Below, in pieces: positions 1 through 7,640 of a DNA stretch of 64,000 nt (the first letter of the stretch is position 1; each line of letters opens with the position of its first letter). The position numbers and the translations under genes were made by a program. The notes beneath the pieces were generated by a model. The model was not told the DNA's origin. It ran no database searches and saw nothing but the letters and a program-made list of their open reading frames with translations. The stretch is from contig NZ_JABBGH010000002.1 in the NCBI RefSeq assembly GCF_012927305.1, positions 992,001-1,056,000 on the forward strand. Direction: 5' to 3'. The stretch is from Hymenobacter polaris. GTDB taxonomy: Bacteria; Bacteroidota; Bacteroidia; Cytophagales; Hymenobacteraceae.

Positions 1-1
1 C

Positions 2-262
2 AAGCCCGAAACCGGCTTCGGCACCTACCGCTTCCTCACCTACACGCTGGTGCTGCCCAACCCTCAGCCCAACGAGCCCACCGAGCTAGTGTTTTACAAG
101 TCGCGCCGCCAGGACGACGTGCCCAAGTGGTGGATGGAGGTGGAAGGCCTGGCCGACCAGTCGCTCAAGCGCATCGTGCCCTGCACCCACCAAGACTACC
201 TGCAAGCCGCCCAGGGCATCCTGCCCAAGCGCTGGATTTGGACGCAGGCGCTGCTGGGATAA
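2..262 (+). CDS. C-terminal part of a probable formimidoylglutamase/arginase-family protein
   Basis: The reading frame is open from the first bases of the window and stops at a TAA, so the N-terminus lies upstream. About 86 residues are visible. The segment 'VFYKSRRQDD...KWWMEVEGL' followed by 'VPCTHQDYLQAAQGILPKRW' resembles, from memory, the tail of Bacteroidota arginase-like formimidoylglutamases, which hydrolyse formiminoglutamate in histidine breakdown. None of the metal-binding His/Asp motifs of that family fall in the visible part, so the assignment rests on the tail only. A family A palindromic repeat follows 15 bp after the stop and probably separates this transcript from the next gene. 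It could also be an unrelated conserved protein. Confidence 0.45.
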   Translation, partial: KPETGFGTYRFLTYTLVLPNPQPNEPTELVFYKSRRQDDVPKWWMEVEGLADQSLKRIVPCTHQDYLQAAQGILPKRWIWTQALLG

Positions 263-277
263 ATTATGGGTACCAAA

Positions 278-371
278 AGAACGTCATGCTGAGTTCCGCG
301 AAGCATCTCTACCGCGTCGTTAAACGACATTGTTCGGTAGAGATGCTTCGCGGAACTCAGCATGACGTTCT
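278..371. repeat. Family A palindromic repeat (GTCATGCTGAG...CTCAGCATGAC)
   Basis: Long inverted repeat with near-perfect arms of about 38 bp around a short loop. The inner arm reads 'tccgcgaagcatctctac' and its partner 'gtagagatgcttcgcgga', so this copy has its own compensated variant of the core. The complementarity continues into the flank (agaac on the left, gttct on the right). It lies between the cut-off gene and the cytochrome b5-like gene. Confidence 0.9.
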
Positions 372-387
372 AAATAAGTGATAATCA

Positions 388-621
388 ATGGTTGATTATA
401 CCCGCAGCCAGCTAGCCCTGCGCAACGGCCAGGACCGCCCCGAAATCTGGGTGGCTTACCGGGGCGACATCTACGACGTGAGCCGCTCGCGCCTGTGGCA
501 GCGCGGCAACCACTACGAGCACTGGGCCGGCCAGGACCTGACCCGCGAGCTGGACGAGGACGCCCCGCACCTGGCCACGGTATTCGACAAATTCCCCGTA
601 ATTGGCCGCCTCAAAAGCTGA
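388..621 (+). CDS. Cytochrome b5-like heme-binding domain protein
   Basis: A 77-residue stand-alone domain. The order 'YDVSRSRLW' (30-37), 'HYEHWAGQDLT' (42-52), 'APH' (59-61) and 'FPVIGRL' (69-75) is that of small predicted heme/steroid-binding proteins of the cytochrome b5 fold. His42 or His45 and His61 are the likely axial heme ligands. There is no signal peptide or membrane segment, so it should be cytoplasmic. The family is usually a soluble electron carrier or heme-binding module; the partner is not evident. The ATG directly precedes the conserved region and no better upstream start was seen. It stands alone between a repeat and murQ, 77 bp apart. Confidence 0.8.
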   Translation: MVDYTRSQLALRNGQDRPEIWVAYRGDIYDVSRSRLWQRGNHYEHWAGQDLTRELDEDAPHLATVFDKFPVIGRLKS

Positions 622-698
622 CGCCCGCGCCCTGCGCACTACTGCGCTTTACCACCGCGTACCTCCGCGGTAACTTCCCAAACGAAGCCCGAACGAAC

Positions 699-1499
699 AT
701 GACCACCGAAACCCCCTCCGAATACAACGACCTCGAAACCCTGCCCACGGCCGCCCTGCTGGCCGGTATGAACCAACTCGACCAAACCGTGCCGCTGGCC
801 GTGCAAAAGGTGCTGCCGCAGGTAGAAGCCCTGGTGGAAGCCACCGTGGCGCGGCTGCGCGCCGGCGGCCGGCTGTTCTACATCGGAGCGGGCACCAGCG
901 GGCGCCTAGGGGTGGTCGATGCCTCGGAGTGCCCGCCCACCTTCGGCGTAGCGCCGGGGCTGGTAATCGGCATTATGGCCGGGGGCGATGGGGCCATCCG
1001 CACGGCCGTGGAAGGCGCCGAGGATAATCCCACGCAGGCCTGGGCGGACATGCAGGCATTCGGGGCCAACGCACAAGATGTGCTGGTGGGCATCGCCGCC
1101 TCGGGCCGCACGCCCTACGTGATTGGCGGCTTGCAGGCGGCGCGGGCGGCGGGGCTGGCCACCGGCTGCGTGGTGTGCAACGCGGGCTCGGCCGTGGCGG
1201 CAGCTTGCGAGTTTCCGGTGGAAATCGTGACCGGGCCCGAATTCATCACGGGCAGCACCCGCCTCAAAGCCGGCACCGCCCAGAAGTTGGTACTCAACAT
1301 GCTCACCACGGCCACCTTTGTCCGCCTAGGGCACGTGAAGGGCAATAAGATGGTGGATATGAAGCTCAGCAACGACAAGCTGGTAGACCGCGGCCAGCGC
1401 ATGCTGATGGATGAGCTAGGCATTGCGCAGCCCGAAGCAGCCGACTTGCTGCGCCAGCACGGCTCGGTGCGGGCGGCGCTGGCGACGCGGCAGACCTAG
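699..1499 (+). CDS. murQ: N-acetylmuramic acid 6-phosphate etherase
   Basis: This enzyme cleaves the D-lactyl ether of MurNAc-6-phosphate to give GlcNAc-6-phosphate, in cytoplasmic cell-wall recycling. The 266-residue SIS-fold protein has 'GAGTSGRLGVVDASECPPTF' at 63-82, with Glu77 the likely catalytic acid, and a second family glutamate in 'AVEGAEDN' near 105-108. 'GPEFITGSTRLKAGTAQK' and 'HVKGNKMVDMKLSNDKL' are diagnostic for MurQ. It is somewhat shorter than the roughly 300 residues usual in enterobacteria, mainly at the C-terminus. The ATG at 699 was chosen because translation from farther upstream adds non-conserved sequence. The TAG stop lies inside a CCTAGG palindrome. No MurNAc kinase or PTS gene is adjacent. 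Confidence 0.93.
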   Translation: MTTETPSEYNDLETLPTAALLAGMNQLDQTVPLAVQKVLPQVEALVEATVARLRAGGRLFYIGAGTSGRLGVVDASECPPTFGVAPGLVIGIMAGGDGAIRTAVEGAEDNPTQAWADMQAFGANAQDVLVGIAASGRTPYVIGGLQAARAAGLATGCVVCNAGSAVAAACEFPVEIVTGPEFITGSTRLKAGTAQKLVLNMLTTATFVRLGHVKGNKMVDMKLSNDKLVDRGQRMLMDELGIAQPEAADLLRQHGSVRAALATRQT

Positions 1500-1582
1500 G
1501 GGTAAAAGTGTGCACTAAAGCCGAACGATTCGGGCGAAATGGCGTTTTTGCAGGGGGCCTTCGCTAGCTGGCTCGCTTTGCT

Positions 1583-2152
1583 ATGCACACCATTGAGCCG
1601 CACTACAACTGGATTGAGCACTACTCGGCCGCCGAGGATGAGCGTTCGCCGCTTTTCGGCACCGAGTACAGCCTCGATACGTTTAGCAATACTATTTACG
1701 GCTACTACATTCATCCCCAGTGGGATAGCTTGGAGTCGGATACGCTGTTTTTCAAGATTCTGTGGGCCGACTACGACGAGGGCGCGGCCGTGCTGGAGTT
1801 TATTGGCGAGTGGAACGACGCCATTGAGAATGACATCATGAGCCTGAAGCGCAACATCCTCGACGTGCTAATGCACGAGGGCATCAAGCGCTTCATTCTG
1901 GTGGGCGAGAACGTGTTCAACTTCCACGGCTCCGACGATAGCTACTACGAGGAATGGTTTGAGGATGTGGAGGATGGCTGGATTGCGGGCGTGAATTTCC
2001 AGGACCACGTGCGCCGCGAGATGGCGCAGTACGGGCTGGATAATTATATCAATTTTGGCGGGCAGCTCGACGACCTGCCTTGGCGCACCTTCGAGCCGCG
2101 CCGCCTGGTAGAGCACGTGGATGGACTGATTCGGCGGCGCCTAGGGGCCTAG
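1583..2152 (+). CDS. Conserved hypothetical protein, acidic, unknown function
   Basis: A 189-residue soluble protein without signal peptide or membrane segment, rich in Asp, Glu, Trp and Tyr. Notable stretches are 'HPQWDSLESDTLFFKILWADY' (split here at about residues 46-66), 'LMHEGIKRFILVGENVFNFHG' (about 97-117) and a C-terminal 'FEPRRLVEHVDGLIRRRLGA'. The pattern of alternating strands and helices suggests a single compact domain. It is not recognised as a named family, although such proteins seem to be conserved in Bacteroidota. It starts 83 bp after murQ on the same strand and could be co-transcribed. The last codons and the TAG stop are formed by two overlapping CCTAGGGG units. Confidence 0.65.
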   Translation: MHTIEPHYNWIEHYSAAEDERSPLFGTEYSLDTFSNTIYGYYIHPQWDSLESDTLFFKILWADYDEGAAVLEFIGEWNDAIENDIMSLKRNILDVLMHEGIKRFILVGENVFNFHGSDDSYYEEWFEDVEDGWIAGVNFQDHVRREMAQYGLDNYINFGGQLDDLPWRTFEPRRLVEHVDGLIRRRLGA

Positions 2153-2161
2153 GGGCCTAGC
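2140..2161. repeat. Tandem CCTAGGGG units, 2.6 copies, 8-bp period
   Basis: Two complete CCTAGGGG units and a partial third run directly through the stop codon of the preceding gene. It is the only tandem arrangement of the CCTAGG palindrome seen in the window; elsewhere the motif is dispersed. Confidence 0.9.
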
Positions 2162-2162
2162 C

Positions 2163-2195
2163 AACAAAAAAGCCCACGGCTGGCTGCCGTGGGCT
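2163..2195 (-). terminator. Rho-independent terminator of the downstream minus-strand gene
   Basis: A 9-10 bp GC-rich stem (agcccacggc / gccgtgggct) with loop TGGCT. Read on the minus strand it is followed by a run of six T, as expected for the end of the small exported-protein gene that stops at 2222. On the plus strand no T-run follows. Confidence 0.8.
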
Positions 2196-2221
2196 ACTAA
2201 AAGAGGCGTTGGTGTAAAAGC

Positions 2222-2482
2222 TTACTGCTTGTTGCGCTTGCTTTTCTTGGTGCTGGTGTCGTCGGCGTTGTCGTCTTTCTCGGCGCCGGGGGCGTCGGTC
2301 ACGATGCGACGCTGCTCGGCTACGGTGCCTTTGTACACTTCGGGGCCGTTTTGGCGGCGGGCTTTGCGCTGGGCCTTTTTAGTGGCTTTGCTCATGGGCT
2401 CCTGGGTGGTTTGAGCTAGGGCTGGTAGGGCCTCAAAAGCCAGGGCGCCTGCGAGGAGGGCGAGGGCGAGAACGTTTTTCAT
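2222..2482 (-). CDS. Small exported, highly basic protein
   Basis: An 86-residue protein with a clear Sec signal peptide (MKNVLALALLAGALAFEALPALAQ, cleavage after Ala-Gln near 24, shown here only to mark the region). The mature part is rich in Lys/Arg ('KKAQRKARRQNGPE') and ends 'TKKSKRNKQ', with a short acidic stretch in between. No catalytic motif or known domain is visible. Such short basic periplasmic proteins are common in Hymenobacter-type genomes, without known function. The gene is monocistronic, with its own terminator downstream and a 390-bp AT-richer spacer upstream. Confidence 0.65.
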   Translation of the reverse strand: MKNVLALALLAGALAFEALPALAQTTQEPMSKATKKAQRKARRQNGPEVYKGTVAEQRRIVTDAPGAEKDDNADDTSTKKSKRNKQ

Positions 2483-2800
2483 GGGAGTTGATTGGGGAAG
2501 AGTATGGCGTGAATGCAGGTACCAAAATAGGCGATTGATGCTTAAAAAGTTTCACCTGCTAAGAAGTTTTTGTATCAAGAACTAAGCCAGCCAAAGGCGC
2601 GTCATCGTTTAGTACTACTGTCCAACCAGGCGCCCGAAGCGGACTGCACTGCAAAAGTCTCGTCAGCGCATATAGCAAGCACTTGTATTTCAATAGTTAA
2701 GCAGCATATTATAGCTGTATTGCTGAGCTAGACAAGAGGAATAAGCTAGCAGCAGTATGTTGCTTAAGCACACAGATAATTAATTGGTTGTGTAGCCAAA
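2483..2800. other. Intergenic spacer, AT-richer, no gene seen
   Basis: About 320 bp between two small minus-strand exported-protein genes. It is visibly lower in GC than its surroundings and free of CCTAGG. No convincing reading frame, RNA fold or perfect TAnnTTTG promoter was found; it presumably carries the promoter of the basic exported protein. Confidence 0.5.
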
Positions 2801-2802
2801 AT

Positions 2803-2834
2803 AAAAAGCCCCGCTCACGAGGAGCGGGGCTTTT
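2803..2834. terminator. Bidirectional intrinsic terminator
   Basis: Perfect stem aaaagccccgctc / gagcggggctttt with a 5-6 nt loop. It has A-runs on the left and T-runs on the right, so it can act in both directions. It most likely ends the lipoprotein gene that stops at 2875. Confidence 0.85.
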
Positions 2835-2874
2835 GTAGTAAACAGCGGTCAGCCGAACAGGCTGGCCAGCGTAA

Positions 2875-3096
2875 TTACATTTTCTTGGTGGTGTCGGCTT
2901 TGTTCTCGATAGCGTCCGACATGTTGTCGCCAGCCTTGCGGGTCGAGTCGGCTTTAGCCTCCATCATGTCGGCTTTAGCGTCGGCGTTAGCCTCTACGGC
3001 GTCAGCCTTATTTTCGGCAGCATCCTCTTTTTTGCTGTCGCACGAAGCGAGCGAGAACGATACAGCGGCAACGGCGAGGAACAGTACTTTTTTCAT
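2875..3096 (-). CDS. Small lipoprotein with Ala/Lys/Asp heptad-like repeats
   Basis: A 73-residue protein starting 'MKKVLFLAVAAVSFSLASC', a lipoprotein signal with lipobox LASC and acylated Cys19. The mature part is almost entirely Ala, Lys, Glu and Asp with recurring 'KADAVEANADAKADMMEAKAD'-type units (here at about 31-51), predicted to be one long amphipathic helix or coiled coil. This resembles small outer-membrane-anchored Bacteroidota lipoproteins of unknown role, and by composition Lpp-like helices. It is probably its own transcript, with an intrinsic terminator 40 bp downstream. Function unknown. Confidence 0.75.
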   Translation of the reverse strand: MKKVLFLAVAAVSFSLASCDSKKEDAAENKADAVEANADAKADMMEAKADSTRKAGDNMSDAIENKADTTKKM

Positions 3097-3180
3097 GGTC
3101 GAAGTTGGTTAGGGAAGTTTACAGTTTCCGGGCGTTTATACCGGCTAACCCGGCAGGTAACCCAACCGTAGGAGAAAATT

Positions 3181-4500
3181 CTACTTTTTTCGGAAGGCCA
3201 GGCCAATTGGCACGCCCGTGAAGTCGAAGTGCTCGCGCATCCGGTTCTCCAGATACCGGGCGTAGGAATCGGGGATGTACTGCGGCAGGTTGCAGAAGAA
3301 GGCGAACACCGGGTTGTGGGTGGGCAGTTGGGTGGCATACTTGATGCGCACCATCTTGCCCTTCTGAATGGGCGGCGGGTACTTCTCAATCTCCTTTAGC
3401 ATCACGTCGTTAAGCTGCGAAGTTGGAATCTTGCGGCGCTTGTTGGCGTACACTTCCATGATGACTTCCAACGACTTGTGCACGCGCTGCTTATTCAATA
3501 CCGAAATAAATAAGACGGGCGGATAGGCAATAGGCGCAATTTTCTCCTTAATCTTGGCTTCAAAGTCGCGGGCGGTATTGGTTTCCTTGCCCTCAATCAA
3601 ATCCCACTTATTCACCAAAATCACGATGCCCTTGCGGTTTTTATCGGCCAGGGCGATGATGGCCACGTCCTGGGCCTCGATGCCGCGGCTGGCGTCGAGC
3701 AGTACCACGCACACGTCGGCGGCCTCCATGGCCCGCAGCGAGCGCATGTTGGAGTAGAACTCAATGTCCTCGTTCACGCGCGCTTTACGGCGCAGGCCGG
3801 CCGTGTCCACCAGCATAAACTCGTGACCGAAGGCGCTGTACTTGGCCTCGATGGCGTCGCGGGTGGTGCCGGCCACGTCGGTCACGATGCTGCGGTCCTC
3901 GCCCAGCAGCAGGTTCACAAACGACGACTTGCCCACGTTGGGGCGGCCGATGATGGCAATGCGCGGCAGCTCTGAGTTGGGGGCTTCTTCGCCCACCTCG
4001 GGGAAGTGGCTGACCACGGCATCGAGCAGCTCACCGGTGCCCGAGCCGTTTTGCGACGAAATGGCGAACACCTCGGTGTCGCCGAGCCCTAGGGCATAGA
4101 ACTCGCCCGAGCCGTGCGCCCGCAGGTTGGTGTCGGCCTTGTTGGCCACGATGTAAATGGGCTTCTTGCCGATGTAGCGGCGCAGCACCTGGGCAAATTC
4201 CTCGTCCAGCCCGTGCAGGCCGGCGTCGGCGTCCACCATAAACAGCACCACGTCGGCCTCGTCGATGGCCAGCTTGACCTGCTTGTTGATTTCGCCCTCA
4301 AAAATATCCTCCGAATTGTGGACGTAGCCCCCGGTGTCGATGACGGTGAAGTTGTGGCCGGTCCAGTCGCCGTAGCCGTAATGACGGTCGCGCGTCACGC
4401 CGCTCTGGTTGTCCATGATGGCCTGGCGGCTGCCCACCAGGCGGTTGAACAGGGTGGACTTGCCCACGTTGGGGCGGCCCACTATTGCAATGGTATTCAT
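3181..4500 (-). CDS. der: Ribosome-associated GTPase Der (EngA)
   Basis: A double-GTPase essential for 50S ribosomal subunit maturation, cytoplasmic and ribosome-associated. The 439-residue protein has G domain 1 with P-loop 'GRPNVGKST' (8-16), 'DTGGY' and 'NKAD' (near 120). G domain 2 has 'GRPNVGKSS' (near 185), 'DTAGLRRKARV' and 'NKWD' (near 297). A C-terminal KH-like domain ends 'FDFTGVPIGLAFRKK'. Length is as expected for the family. The ATG at 4500 gives the canonical 'MNTIAIVGRPNVGKST' start; a longer frame upstream encodes only non-conserved sequence. era lies 117 bp upstream on the same strand, so the two GTPase genes may share a transcript. Confidence 0.96.
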   Translation of the reverse strand: MNTIAIVGRPNVGKSTLFNRLVGSRQAIMDNQSGVTRDRHYGYGDWTGHNFTVIDTGGYVHNSEDIFEGEINKQVKLAIDEADVVLFMVDADAGLHGLDEEFAQVLRRYIGKKPIYIVANKADTNLRAHGSGEFYALGLGDTEVFAISSQNGSGTGELLDAVVSHFPEVGEEAPNSELPRIAIIGRPNVGKSSFVNLLLGEDRSIVTDVAGTTRDAIEAKYSAFGHEFMLVDTAGLRRKARVNEDIEFYSNMRSLRAMEAADVCVVLLDASRGIEAQDVAIIALADKNRKGIVILVNKWDLIEGKETNTARDFEAKIKEKIAPIAYPPVLFISVLNKQRVHKSLEVIMEVYANKRRKIPTSQLNDVMLKEIEKYPPPIQKGKMVRIKYATQLPTHNPVFAFFCNLPQYIPDSYARYLENRMREHFDFTGVPIGLAFRKK

Positions 4501-4584
4501 TGGCTTGACTCCAGCCGCCGGCCCGACCAATGCGCGGCAGTACCCGGAGTAATTAAGTGATGTAAGGTCGGTTTTTTGAGTTCT

Positions 4585-4611
4585 GTCATGCTTCGACCAG
4601 CTCAGCATGAC
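4585..4611. repeat. Truncated family A palindrome
   Basis: A 27-bp remnant with arms gtcatgct / agcatgac around 'tcgaccagctc'. It holds only the outer parts of the family A element, as if the central portion were deleted. It sits in the spacer between era and der. Confidence 0.7.
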
Positions 4612-4617
4612 AATGAT

Positions 4618-5517
4618 TTACTCTTTGTAGCCGAAGCGGCTGAGGGCTTTGGCGTCGGTGCGCCAGTTCTCATTCACCTTGACGAACAACTCCAGGAACA
4701 CTTTTTTCTGGAAGAACTTCTCCATCTCCTCGCGGGCCCAGGTGCCGACCTTTTTCAAGGCCTCGCCTTTGGCGCCGATGATGATGCCTTTCTGGCTGCT
4801 GCGCTCGACGTAGATGACGCCGCGGATGCGGATGATTTCGTCGTCCTCCTTAAACTCCTCGATGACGACCTCGCAGCTGTAGGGAACTTCCTTTTTGTAG
4901 AGCTTGAAGATTTTCTCGCGCACCATTTCGGCGGCAAAGAAGCGCTCGGGCTTGTCGGTCAGCTCGTCTTTGGGGTAGTAAGGCGGGTGCAGGGGCAGGT
5001 GCTCTAGCACCAGTTGCAGCACCCGCTCGGTGCCGAAGGCGTTGAGAGCCGAGATGGGCAGCACTTCGGTGGCATTGGGCAGGTGCTCTTTCCAGTAGGC
5101 CAGTTTGGCCTCGACCTCGGCCTGGTCGGCCTGGTCTATCTTGTTCACCAGCACGATGATGGGCACGTCCTCGGTTTTGCGCAGGCGCTCCACCACGGGT
5201 TCCTCGTCGTGCTTCTCGTAGATGTCGGTGACGAACAGAATCACGTCGGCGTCTTCCAGCGACGAGTACACAAAAGCCATCATGGCGTTGTGCAGCTCGT
5301 ATTTGGGCTGGATGATGCCGGGCGTATCGGAGTAGATGAGTTGGAAATCGTCGCCGTTGAGGATGCCCAGGATGCGGTGGCGCGTAGTTTGGGCCTTGCT
5401 GGTGACGATGCTTAGGCGCTCGCCCACGAGCGCGTTCATCAGCGTCGACTTGCCCACGTTGGGCTTGCCGATGATGCTGACAAAGCCGGCGCGATGTGGC
5501 TTGGGTTCGGGGTTCAC
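4618..5517 (-). CDS. era: GTPase Era
   Basis: Era binds the 3' end of 16S rRNA and assists 30S assembly. The protein has P-loop 'GKPNVGKST' (17-25), switch II 'DTPGI' (near 64), 'NKID' (near 125) and a KH domain with 'GIIIGAKGEALKKVG' (about 240-255), for 299 residues, the usual Era length. The frame is open 31 codons farther upstream to an ATG. The GTG at 5517 was chosen because the upstream part is not conserved and contains a promoter-like TACCTTTG. An ATG start at 5610 remains possible. It precedes der by 117 bp. Confidence 0.93.
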   Translation of the reverse strand: MNPEPKPHRAGFVSIIGKPNVGKSTLMNALVGERLSIVTSKAQTTRHRILGILNGDDFQLIYSDTPGIIQPKYELHNAMMAFVYSSLEDADVILFVTDIYEKHDEEPVVERLRKTEDVPIIVLVNKIDQADQAEVEAKLAYWKEHLPNATEVLPISALNAFGTERVLQLVLEHLPLHPPYYPKDELTDKPERFFAAEMVREKIFKLYKKEVPYSCEVVIEEFKEDDEIIRIRGVIYVERSSQKGIIIGAKGEALKKVGTWAREEMEKFFQKKVFLELFVKVNENWRTDAKALSRFGYKE

Positions 5518-5545
5518 GCTAGGGATGTTTTTGAAAATGAGGCCG

Positions 5546-5553
5546 CAAAGGTA
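5546..5553 (-). promoter_or_regulatory. Candidate Bacteroidota -7 element (TACCTTTG) for era
   Basis: Perfect match to TAnnTTTG on the minus strand, 29 nt upstream of the chosen GTG start. No clear -33 TTG at the usual spacing was found. Its position inside the longer era reading frame supports the internal start. Confidence 0.5.
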
Positions 5554-5687
5554 CGAAATGTTAAGCCTCCGGCCGCCATTGCCGTGCGAATAGCTCGCCG
5601 GGTTTGTCATGGCTCACCCGCCGGGCCTTGCGCGAAAAGTCAATTCGATTTGCGGAAAGCGTCAGCAAGGGCGGCGGTGGCGGCCAG

Positions 5688-5695
5688 GACCTTTG
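5688..5695 (+). promoter_or_regulatory. Candidate -7 element (GACCTTTG) for the membrane protein gene
   Basis: Differs from TAnnTTTG only in the first base, 31 nt before the ATG. The same nACCTTTG form occurs before uvrA, the glycosyltransferase and other genes in this window. Confidence 0.35.
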
Positions 5696-5725
5696 TGCTG
5701 AACAAACGCCCCTAGGGCCTCTACT

Positions 5726-6382
5726 ATGTTTCTAGGTCATTTTGGTGCCGCGCTGGCGGCCAAGCCCCTGCAGCCCCGCGTATCGCTGGGCACCCTGTTT
5801 CTGGCCGCGCAGCTGGCCGATTTGCTGTGGCCCACGCTGCTGCTGCTGGGCGTCGAGCGCGTGCAGATAGTGCCCGGCCTGCTGGCTGCCTCGCCCTTCA
5901 ACTTTGAATATTACCCCTTCTCGCACAGCCTGTTGGCGCAGGTGCTGCTGGGGCTGGCCCTAGGGGTGGGCTATGGCCTGCTGCGCCGCAACTGGCGCGG
6001 GGCGCTGCTGGTGGGCCTGCTGGTGCCCAGCCACTGGCTGCTCGATTTGCTGATGCACCGCCCCGACCTGCCGCTGGCCCTGGGTACCTCGCCCAAGCTG
6101 GGCCTGGGCCTGTGGCACTACTTGGTGCCCACGCTGCTGCTGGAGCTAAGCACGCTGGCCGCCGGGCTGTGGGTGTACGTGCGCCGCACCCGGCCCCGCA
6201 CCCCCGCCGGCCGCTATGGCCTGTGGGTGCTGGCGGCACTGCTGGTGCTGTCGTACCTCAGCGCCGAGCTGGGGCCCACGCCGGCTAGTGTGCCGGCCCT
6301 GGCCTGGGGCGGGCAGGCGCTGTGGCTGTTCGTGGCCCTAGGGTACTGGGTCGATGCTAAGCGCGAGGCGGTAGTAGTATAA
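5726..6382 (+). CDS. Polytopic membrane protein, probable metal-dependent hydrolase (YdjM-like)
   Basis: 218 residues with about six hydrophobic segments. Histidine motifs at membrane edges are 'GHFGAALAAK' (4-13), 'YPFSHSLLAQ' (58-67) and 'PSHWLLDLLMHRPDLP' (about 100-115). This is the pattern of inner-membrane proteins annotated as membrane-bound metal-dependent hydrolases (DUF457/YdjM-like), whose reaction is not established. The His/Asp residues could bind a metal. The ATG start follows a promoter-like GACCTTTG by 31 nt. The gene stands alone between divergent era and a family B repeat. CTA codons in it all occur within CCTAGG. Confidence 0.65.
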   Translation: MFLGHFGAALAAKPLQPRVSLGTLFLAAQLADLLWPTLLLLGVERVQIVPGLLAASPFNFEYYPFSHSLLAQVLLGLALGVGYGLLRRNWRGALLVGLLVPSHWLLDLLMHRPDLPLALGTSPKLGLGLWHYLVPTLLLELSTLAAGLWVYVRRTRPRTPAGRYGLWVLAALLVLSYLSAELGPTPASVPALAWGGQALWLFVALGYWVDAKREAVVV

Positions 6383-6390
6383 AATTGCCC

Positions 6391-6476
6391 GTCATTGCGA
6401 GCACGAGCGCAGCAATCGCACCAGAACGTCGTCGGGCGAGTGTCGTCCGGGTTGCGATTGCTGCGCTCGTAATGAC
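6391..6476. repeat. Family B palindromic repeat (GTCATTGCGAGC...)
   Basis: Inverted repeat with left arm beginning gtcattgcgagcacgag and right arm ending ctgcgctcgtaatgac, around the core cgcagcaatcgca / tgcgattgctgcg. It resembles family A in size and in the GTCAT ends but has a different core. It lies between the convergent membrane-protein and AraC genes. A second copy is at 45614. Confidence 0.85.
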
Positions 6477-6504
6477 AGGCCTTTTGGCAGACGTGCAGAT
6501 TTCC

Positions 6505-7530
6505 TCACGCAGCGACTGCTGCCCGCCGGAAGGCGCCCGGCGTTTGGCCGGTCCAGCGCTTGAAGGAGCGCACGAACACGCTGGGCTCGGCGAAGCCCAG
6601 CAGGAAGGCGATGTCGGTGGTACTGTGGTGCTGGTCGTGCAGGTGTTGCTCGGCCAGCTCGCGGCGCACCTCGTCGAGCAGCTGCTGATAGGTGTGGCCG
6701 GCTTGGCGCAGGTGCAGCTGCAGGGTGCGGGAGCCTAGGCACAGGGCATCGGCCACGGCGGCCAGGGTGGGGGCGGCGCCCTTAAGCAGGCGCACGATTT
6801 CGTGGCGCACGCGGTCGGGCAGGGCGGCGGTGGGCTGCTGCAGGCGAGCCAGCAGGGCGGCGGCGCGTGGCTCCATCAGGGCCAGCAGGTGCGGGTCGGC
6901 GTTGAGCACGGGCAGCTCGAGCACAGCGGCGGGCAGGCGCAGGGCCGAGTCGGGGGTGCCGAACTGCACTGGGGCGGGGGCAAACACGCGCCGGTGCTCG
7001 CGGGCATCGGCCGGGGCGGGGTAGGCCAGGCGCACGGCCTCGGGCGCCAGGGGCTGGCCGCTAAGCATCCGCAGCATTTGCAGGTATACCAGCAGCTCGG
7101 AGTTGAGCACGAAATGGGGGTGCACGATGGCGGGGCTAGTCAGCTCGACCACCAGCTCGATGCTGGCGCCCAGGCGGCGCAGGCTGGTGCGGGTGCCGTT
7201 GCAGGCAATATCCTGGTAGCGGCACAGCTGCTGCACGGCCGCCCCTAGGGTGGGGCTGTGCATGAGCACGTAGGCCAACAGCCCGAACTGGGCGGGGTTG
7301 GCGTGCTCGGCCAGGTGCAGGTCGAGGTAGGGGTCGGCGGTGGCCGCGGCGGCGAGCGGCCACAGGCGCTGCATGGTGGCGATGGGCAGGCGGCCGTCGG
7401 GGTTGTGGAGCTGGCTGGCATCGAGGCCGGCGGCCTGGCTGAGGGCAGCCGCGTCGGCCCCGCGCTGGGCGGCGGCGTGCAGCAGCAAGGCGGCCGAGGT
7501 GACGGAAAGGGTAGCGTCGGCGGAAGGCAC
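6505..7530 (-). CDS. AraC-family transcriptional regulator with arabinose-binding-like N-terminal domain
   Basis: 341 residues. The N-terminal ~200 residues match the pattern of the regulator domain seen in OruR/ArgR-like AraC proteins ('FGLLAYVLMHSPTLGAAVQQLCRYQDI' region at about 82-108). The C-terminus carries the double helix-turn-helix: 'LAAVADALCLGSRTLQLHLRQAG' region, then 'TTDIAFLLGFAEPSVFVRSF' and 'FKRWTGQTPGAFRR'. It is a cytoplasmic DNA-binding activator responding to an unknown small ligand. It is divergent from hemH with a spacer of 110 bp, so it could regulate hemH, but the family often regulates distant or its own genes. No ligand can be inferred. Confidence 0.85.
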   Translation of the reverse strand: MPSADATLSVTSAALLLHAAAQRGADAAALSQAAGLDASQLHNPDGRLPIATMQRLWPLAAAATADPYLDLHLAEHANPAQFGLLAYVLMHSPTLGAAVQQLCRYQDIACNGTRTSLRRLGASIELVVELTSPAIVHPHFVLNSELLVYLQMLRMLSGQPLAPEAVRLAYPAPADAREHRRVFAPAPVQFGTPDSALRLPAAVLELPVLNADPHLLALMEPRAAALLARLQQPTAALPDRVRHEIVRLLKGAAPTLAAVADALCLGSRTLQLHLRQAGHTYQQLLDEVRRELAEQHLHDQHHSTTDIAFLLGFAEPSVFVRSFKRWTGQTPGAFRRAAVAA

Positions 7531-7605
7531 GGGAAAAGGCTAAAGGAAGGGGGCCGGGGTGGGGCGGCCGCAAAGTACCGGCCGCCGCCCGAAACCAAGC
7601 GGCCG

Positions 7606-7613
7606 TACTTTTG
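7606..7613 (+). promoter_or_regulatory. Candidate -7 element (TACTTTTG) for hemH
   Basis: Perfect TAnnTTTG match 28 nt before the hemH ATG. It lies inside the open frame that extends upstream of hemH, which supports the downstream start. Confidence 0.55.
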
Positions 7614-7640
7614 TATGGTAGTGGATATCCCCTATTATTT

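Noticed and set aside
7531..7610. Perfect promoter for the AraC gene at 6505-7530
   Set aside because: The nearest candidate (tactttgc on the minus strand) is one base too short for TAnnTTTG, so it was not listed.
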